In this document: piece by piece, positions 61,042-64,000 of the stretch | How positions within the stretch are numbered: position 1 is the first letter of the stretch | Layout of the letters: each line of letters begins with the position of its first letter | Assembly (NCBI GenBank): GCA_016786465.1 | Contig: JAEUWC010000020.1 | Coordinates: 124,001-188,000 of the forward strand | Length of the DNA stretch: 64,000 nucleotides | Direction of reading: 5' to 3' | Origin: Bdellovibrionales bacterium | GTDB lineage: Bacteria; Bdellovibrionota; UBA1018 | The notes under the pieces: generated by a model | What the model was told of the DNA's origin: nothing | The model's database searches: none | The model's input: the letters and a program-made list of their open reading frames with translations, nothing else | Translations under genes and position numbers: made by a program

Positions 61042-62940
61042 CTATTGCGTTGCAGGTGGTGGGGTGCTGGCCGAAGCCGGAGCACGTTGCGGAGTGTCGC
61101 CCGGAACCGGGCGGCCCATGCGAACCAGCTCTTGCTTGATGATTTCCAGCTTGGATTCAATCTTCCGCTTCAAGGTTTCGTCTTCCGCAAATCGCACTGC
61201 ATCACGGTACTGATGAAACGCTTTTTCACGAAGATTCTGGTGAACATAGGCGTCGCCCAAGTGTTCCAAAATGGTGCTTTCGGTTGGCTTCAACTTCACG
61301 GCCTTTTCCAATTCGACGATGGCTTCGTTGAACTTGCCGCGCATGAAAAGGTGCCAGCCCCAGCTGTCTTGGATGTAACCATTGTTCGGACGCAGCGCCA
61401 TCGCCTTGCGAAGCAGGCGTTCTGCGTCGTTCAGGCGGATCCCTTTTTGGGTCCAGGTGTAGCCGATGTAATTCAATGCATCGACGTTTTCGGGGTTTAA
61501 CCCCAAGATTGCTTCCATCTGAACTAGTGCTTCATCGGTACGGTTGACTCGATCAAAGATACTACCTAGGTAGTAACGGACCTTTTCATCCGAAGGGAAA
61601 CGTTTTGAAGCTTCTTCCAAGATCGTGATCGCTTGGTTCAAATTCTTGGATTCCTCTTCCAGGCTTGCGTAGAAAAGATAGAAACCCGAAATGTGTGGGG
61701 CCTTCTGGATCGCGTCGGCGATAAAGACTTTCGCGTCATTGAATTTATCAGCCTGCTTCAAAAGGTAAGCGACGTGCAATGCAGCGTCCGAATACAGCTT
61801 GCTATCGGACTTGATCTTTTTCAGTTGTTCGATCGCAAGATCCGGGCGCTTGGTTTCTTCATACAGGCTTCCCAGGTAATACAAGATGCGATCCGAATCT
61901 GGGTTCTTCTTCAGAATGTCCGAGAAAAGCTGAATCGCCTTTTCGTAGTTCTTCATTTCCATTTGGACCAAACCCAGCTTGACCCGTGTATTCAGGTCTT
62001 CTGGATCGTTGGCTTGGATGGCTTCCAAATATGGAATCGCCGCGGCGTAGTCTTCCTTCTTTAGATATAGGGTCGCAATGCGGTTGGCCGCTGCCAATTC
62101 TTGGCTTTGTTCGTACAGCTCGCGATAGACTTCTAAAGCTTCGTCTTGGCGCTTGTTTTCTTCGTACAGGAAGCCCAATGCCAACGCGGCCTGTGTAAAT
62201 GAAGGGCGAAGTTCCATCGATTGCTTGAAGGACTTGATCGCTTCTTTTGTCATTCCTTCACGCTGATATCCGCGGCCCAAGTAATAATGCGCCAACACAG
62301 ATTCAGGGTTGTTCTTTACAAACACTTTCAGTTCGTTAATCGCGGGCTTTGCTTTTCCGTCTTCAAACAAGATCTGTGACTTGTAGACCACCGCTTCTTC
62401 ATTCTTTGGGTCTAGCTTCAGCACCTTGTCATACTGACTAAGGGCGGCTTGGGTTTCGCGCGAAGTCGAGAGCAGGCCTGCCAAAAGCAAATGAGCGTCG
62501 ACGTACTTTGGATCCAGGCGGATCGCTTGGCGGCATTCTTCCAATGCTGCGGCCAATTCACCTTTCTTGACGTATTCACCTGCAAGACGTGCGCGGATCA
62601 GTGCGGAATTTTGATCATAGCTTAGAGCGATCTTAAATTCTTCGATCGCGCGATCTGGATTTCCTTCTGCGACATAGGCTTGCGCCATCGAGAAGTGATA
62701 TTCAGCAGTTGCTTGGAATTTTTTCTGGCCGACTTGCTGCGCGTAAGTCGCCTGCGGCACAGATGCGTCTGATTTTTTTTCTTCTTTTGAAGGTTCCGAC
62801 ACGACGGAATTTTCATCCGCCTTCTGACCTTCTTCAGATCGACTGATCAATCCTGCGCAGCCCGCAAGTGGCAGCGACAAGATCAGCAAGAAATGAGAAA
62901 CTTTTCGAACTTCACCAAAAACAGAGTGTTTTTTCACCAT
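61042..62940 (-). CDS. TPR lipoprotein
   Basis: A 632-residue lipoprotein (lipobox LAGC) with a Ser/Asp/Lys linker, then roughly 14 tetratricopeptide repeats covering residues 70-600 (for example NPDRAIEEFKIALSYDQNSALIRARLAGEYV, PTESTILEHLGDAYVHQNLREKAFHQYRDAVRF), and a Pro-rich tail. Likely a scaffold on the inner face of the outer membrane. First gene of an operon that continues with the LolB-like, peptide-binding and ATPase genes. Confidence 0.9.
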   Translation of the reverse strand: MVKKHSVFGEVRKVSHFLLILSLPLAGCAGLISRSEEGQKADENSVVSEPSKEEKKSDASVPQATYAQQVGQKKFQATAEYHFSMAQAYVAEGNPDRAIEEFKIALSYDQNSALIRARLAGEYVKKGELAAALEECRQAIRLDPKYVDAHLLLAGLLSTSRETQAALSQYDKVLKLDPKNEEAVVYKSQILFEDGKAKPAINELKVFVKNNPESVLAHYYLGRGYQREGMTKEAIKSFKQSMELRPSFTQAALALGFLYEENKRQDEALEVYRELYEQSQELAAANRIATLYLKKEDYAAAIPYLEAIQANDPEDLNTRVKLGLVQMEMKNYEKAIQLFSDILKKNPDSDRILYYLGSLYEETKRPDLAIEQLKKIKSDSKLYSDAALHVAYLLKQADKFNDAKVFIADAIQKAPHISGFYLFYASLEEESKNLNQAITILEEASKRFPSDEKVRYYLGSIFDRVNRTDEALVQMEAILGLNPENVDALNYIGYTWTQKGIRLNDAERLLRKAMALRPNNGYIQDSWGWHLFMRGKFNEAIVELEKAVKLKPTESTILEHLGDAYVHQNLREKAFHQYRDAVRFAEDETLKRKIESKLEIIKQELVRMGRPVPGDTPQRAPASASTPPPATQ

Positions 62941-63405
62941 GGAGATCCGTCTCCCTCAGGAAGCAGATCGACATTTTGGGCGGGCTTCTTAACGGGCAAA
63001 TAATGCCGTTTCCGTAAGGATTTTGACGACTTATCTGGGGTCAGCTGAAGTGTATTTGAGCCTAGATATTGTGAGTAACCCTTGCTTGACAATGGCGCAG
63101 TGGGTTGCTATTCGGCTTATAGAGCAGCACTAACGCTCTGTGGCAGCAAACCTAGTCAAGCTAGAAATGTCACAAAGAGTCAGGGCTGGGGGAAATCCTG
63201 ATTGACGCTGGCATGAAAATGGGGTCAATCAAGAGCACTGAAATTGACAGTTCGAAAAAAGACGGTTTTGATAGTCCGTCCCAAGAACACTTTTAAGCGG
63301 TTCGGTAAAAGTTTTTAGGGGAAAAGACTGAATAAACGTCTGACTTGAGAGAAGCAGTAAGTAGAGAGAGATCAGTAAACAAAAGAGGAGAAGTTAGGGG
63401 GAACT
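62941..63405. other. 465-base non-coding stretch with divergent promoters and a long phaR leader
   Basis: No gene is visible here. The plus-strand promoter (63086-63114) predicts a leader of about 285 bases before phaR. That leader holds inverted repeats: AGAGC/GCTCT just after the start, CTAG-TCAAG-CTAG, TGATTGAC/GTCAATCA over about 30 bases, and GACGG/CCGTC. I could not match them to a known riboswitch. The promoter of the TPR operon must lie at the left side. Confidence 0.55.
63086..63114 (+). promoter_or_regulatory. Sigma-70 promoter upstream of phaR
   Basis: TTGACA, 17-base spacer, TATTCG. The -35 is a perfect consensus. Transcription should begin near 63121. Confidence 0.6.
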
Positions 63406-63792
63406 ATGAACGAAATGAAAATCATCAAGCGTTATCAAAACCGTAAGCTCTATGACACCCACGAGTCCAGCTATGTGACTCTGGATGAAATCGCGAAAAT
63501 GATCAAAAACGGTGAAGATCTTCGCGTCATCGACAACAAGACCAAGAACGACATCACCGCAGCGACTTTGACGCAGCTTCTTTATGAAAGCGAGCGCAAA
63601 GCCAAGACTCAACCATCGGTTGACCTTCTGAAAGAAATCATTCGCCACGGCGATGGTTCTTTCTCGGGCTACATCCACGCCAAAATGGGCATCGAGTTGG
63701 CCAAGTTCGACAACGAAGCAGCCGCTTCGACTTCGATCAGCAGCTCGGCATCGTCGGCAGCCGTTTCACGCGCTCCTTCGATCACCCAGTAA
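63406..63792 (+). CDS. PhaR-type polyhydroxyalkanoate regulator, DNA-binding domain protein
   Basis: A 128-residue protein: IIKRYQNRKLYDTHESSYVTLDEIAKMIKNGEDLRVIDNKTKNDITAATLTQLLYE is the PHA/PHB accumulation regulator DNA-binding domain nearly in full. In PhaR proteins this domain binds promoters of phasin genes and PHA granules. The usual second domain is missing; after residue 85 a short helix and Ser/Ala-rich tail follow. No PHA synthesis genes lie in the window, so the target may be other than PHA. A strong AGGGGG precedes the ATG. Confidence 0.88.
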   Translation: MNEMKIIKRYQNRKLYDTHESSYVTLDEIAKMIKNGEDLRVIDNKTKNDITAATLTQLLYESERKAKTQPSVDLLKEIIRHGDGSFSGYIHAKMGIELAKFDNEAAASTSISSSASSAAVSRAPSITQ

Positions 63793-63800
63793 GTCGTTAA

Positions 63801-63871
63801 TCGCCAAGAAATTGGCGAGAATTCAGTCTTAGGGAAACAAAAAGGCTGGTGCATTTGCACCGGCCTTTTTT
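63801..63871 (+). terminator. Hairpin with GAAA loop plus intrinsic terminator
   Basis: TCGCCAA-GAAA-TTGGCGA is a 7-bp stem with a GNRA tetraloop; 20 bases on, AAAAAGGCTGGTGC pairs with GCACCGGCCTTTTT before a T run. The second is the phaR terminator. Confidence 0.87.
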
Positions 63872-63903
63872 GTTTTGTAAACTAAACTTCGGGGGTCGCA
63901 AGG

Positions 63904-64000
63904 ATGCGCAAAGCAAGTTTTGGGCTGGTCGCCATTTTCAGTTTTATTTTCTTTGTCCTGATTTCTGAATCGTTTGCCGCAACGAGTTCATCATGGACGG
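63904..64000 (+). CDS. Start of a secreted protein, truncated by window end
   Basis: ATG followed by an open frame to the window edge: MRKASFGLVAIFSFIFFVLI then SESFAATSSS, an evident signal peptide with an AxA-type site. AAGG lies next to the ATG. Nothing can be said about the mature protein. Confidence 0.65.
   Translation, partial: MRKASFGLVAIFSFIFFVLISESFAATSSSWT

Noticed and set aside
63121-63220. Possible c-di-GMP (GEMM) riboswitch, from GCAAACC and CACAAAG in the phaR leader
   Set aside because: The spacing and flanking consensus (AGGGC before, GACGCAAAGCC after, GAAA tetraloop) do not match, so only a generic structured leader is claimed.
1-64000. Mobile elements, CRISPR arrays, prophage
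   Set aside because: No transposase, integrase, repeat-spacer pattern or composition shift was seen on either strand; the two tRNA genes have no adjacent integration module.

Overview
The window reads as a dense chromosomal segment of a Gram-negative bacterium most like the Bdellovibrionota (Bdellovibrio and relatives). Base composition looks even throughout, at roughly half GC by eye. I see no insertion sequence, prophage, integrase or CRISPR array. The lineage call is an inference from several things together: many lipoproteins with clear lipoboxes, a spoVG gene in a Gram-negative context, a DUF1844-HtrA-ClpB run, an EtfBA-EtfD respiratory branch, a sphingolipid-type gene set, and salvage systems (peptidoglycan sugars, deoxynucleosides, peptides, lysine) that would suit a predator. 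No single marker proves it.

Layout. 1-4667 (+): the end of a class III aminotransferase, an ArgE-like M20 protein, AstA and an AstD-like protein. This resembles an arginine succinyltransferase (AST) operon, but both the M20 and the AstD members have lost catalytic residues. 4732-6907 (-): a cold-shock protein and a secreted protein of unknown function behind a sigma-54-like promoter. 7117-12537 (+): lysine fermentation genes kdd-kamD-kamE, followed by a MoxR-type AAA ATPase and a VWA-domain protein. The MoxR frame ends at an A10 tract carrying the dnaX-type heptamer A AAA AAG, and the VWA frame is open across that point, so a MoxR-VWA fusion by -1 recoding is likely. I regard this as the most novel system here, as a candidate chaperone/reactivase for the B12-dependent lysine 5,6-aminomutase. 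12577-14490: small and secreted proteins. 14545-21354 (-): lptM (a 41-residue gene that is easily missed)-lysA-dapA-dapB-etfB-etfA-etfD, coupling lysine/diaminopimelate synthesis to electron transfer from acyl-CoA oxidation.

21357-36817: envelope proteins, citrate synthase, deoxynucleoside kinase, a LysM lipoprotein, a peptidoglycan-sugar recycling set (AmgK, MurU, AnmK), a GAF/PilT-like pair, DUF1844 and HtrA. Two proteins here look like M48 peptidases whose HExxH motif has decayed. 36856-41424: ClpB, SpoVG, tRNA-Gln and a secreted protein with two retropepsin-like DTG motifs. 41492-43626: YaeQ, a GNAT protein and a thioredoxin-like lipoprotein. 43670-49729 (-): a methyltransferase, a fatty-acid hydroxylase, a serine-palmitoyltransferase-like enzyme, TetR, SDR and a C45 amidohydrolase. 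This looks like a sphingolipid module, with two tandem TetR-type operators.

49888-64000: a secreted protein, an SGNH protein, tRNA-Leu, a hydrolase, two co-transcribed unknown genes, an RluA-type pseudouridine synthase, then an operon of TPR lipoprotein, LolB-like lipoprotein, peptide-binding protein and two Dpp/Opp ATPases that lacks permease genes. It ends with a PhaR-like regulator behind a long leader and the start of a further secreted protein. Most genes within operons overlap by ATGA, which fixed many of the start sites.

How the parts may fit together (inference): imported peptides, amino sugars and nucleosides would feed salvage. Lysine can be made (DapA/DapB/LysA) or degraded (KamDE/Kdd), with crotonyl/butyryl-CoA-level electrons entering the chain through EtfBA-EtfD, and carbon through citrate synthase.
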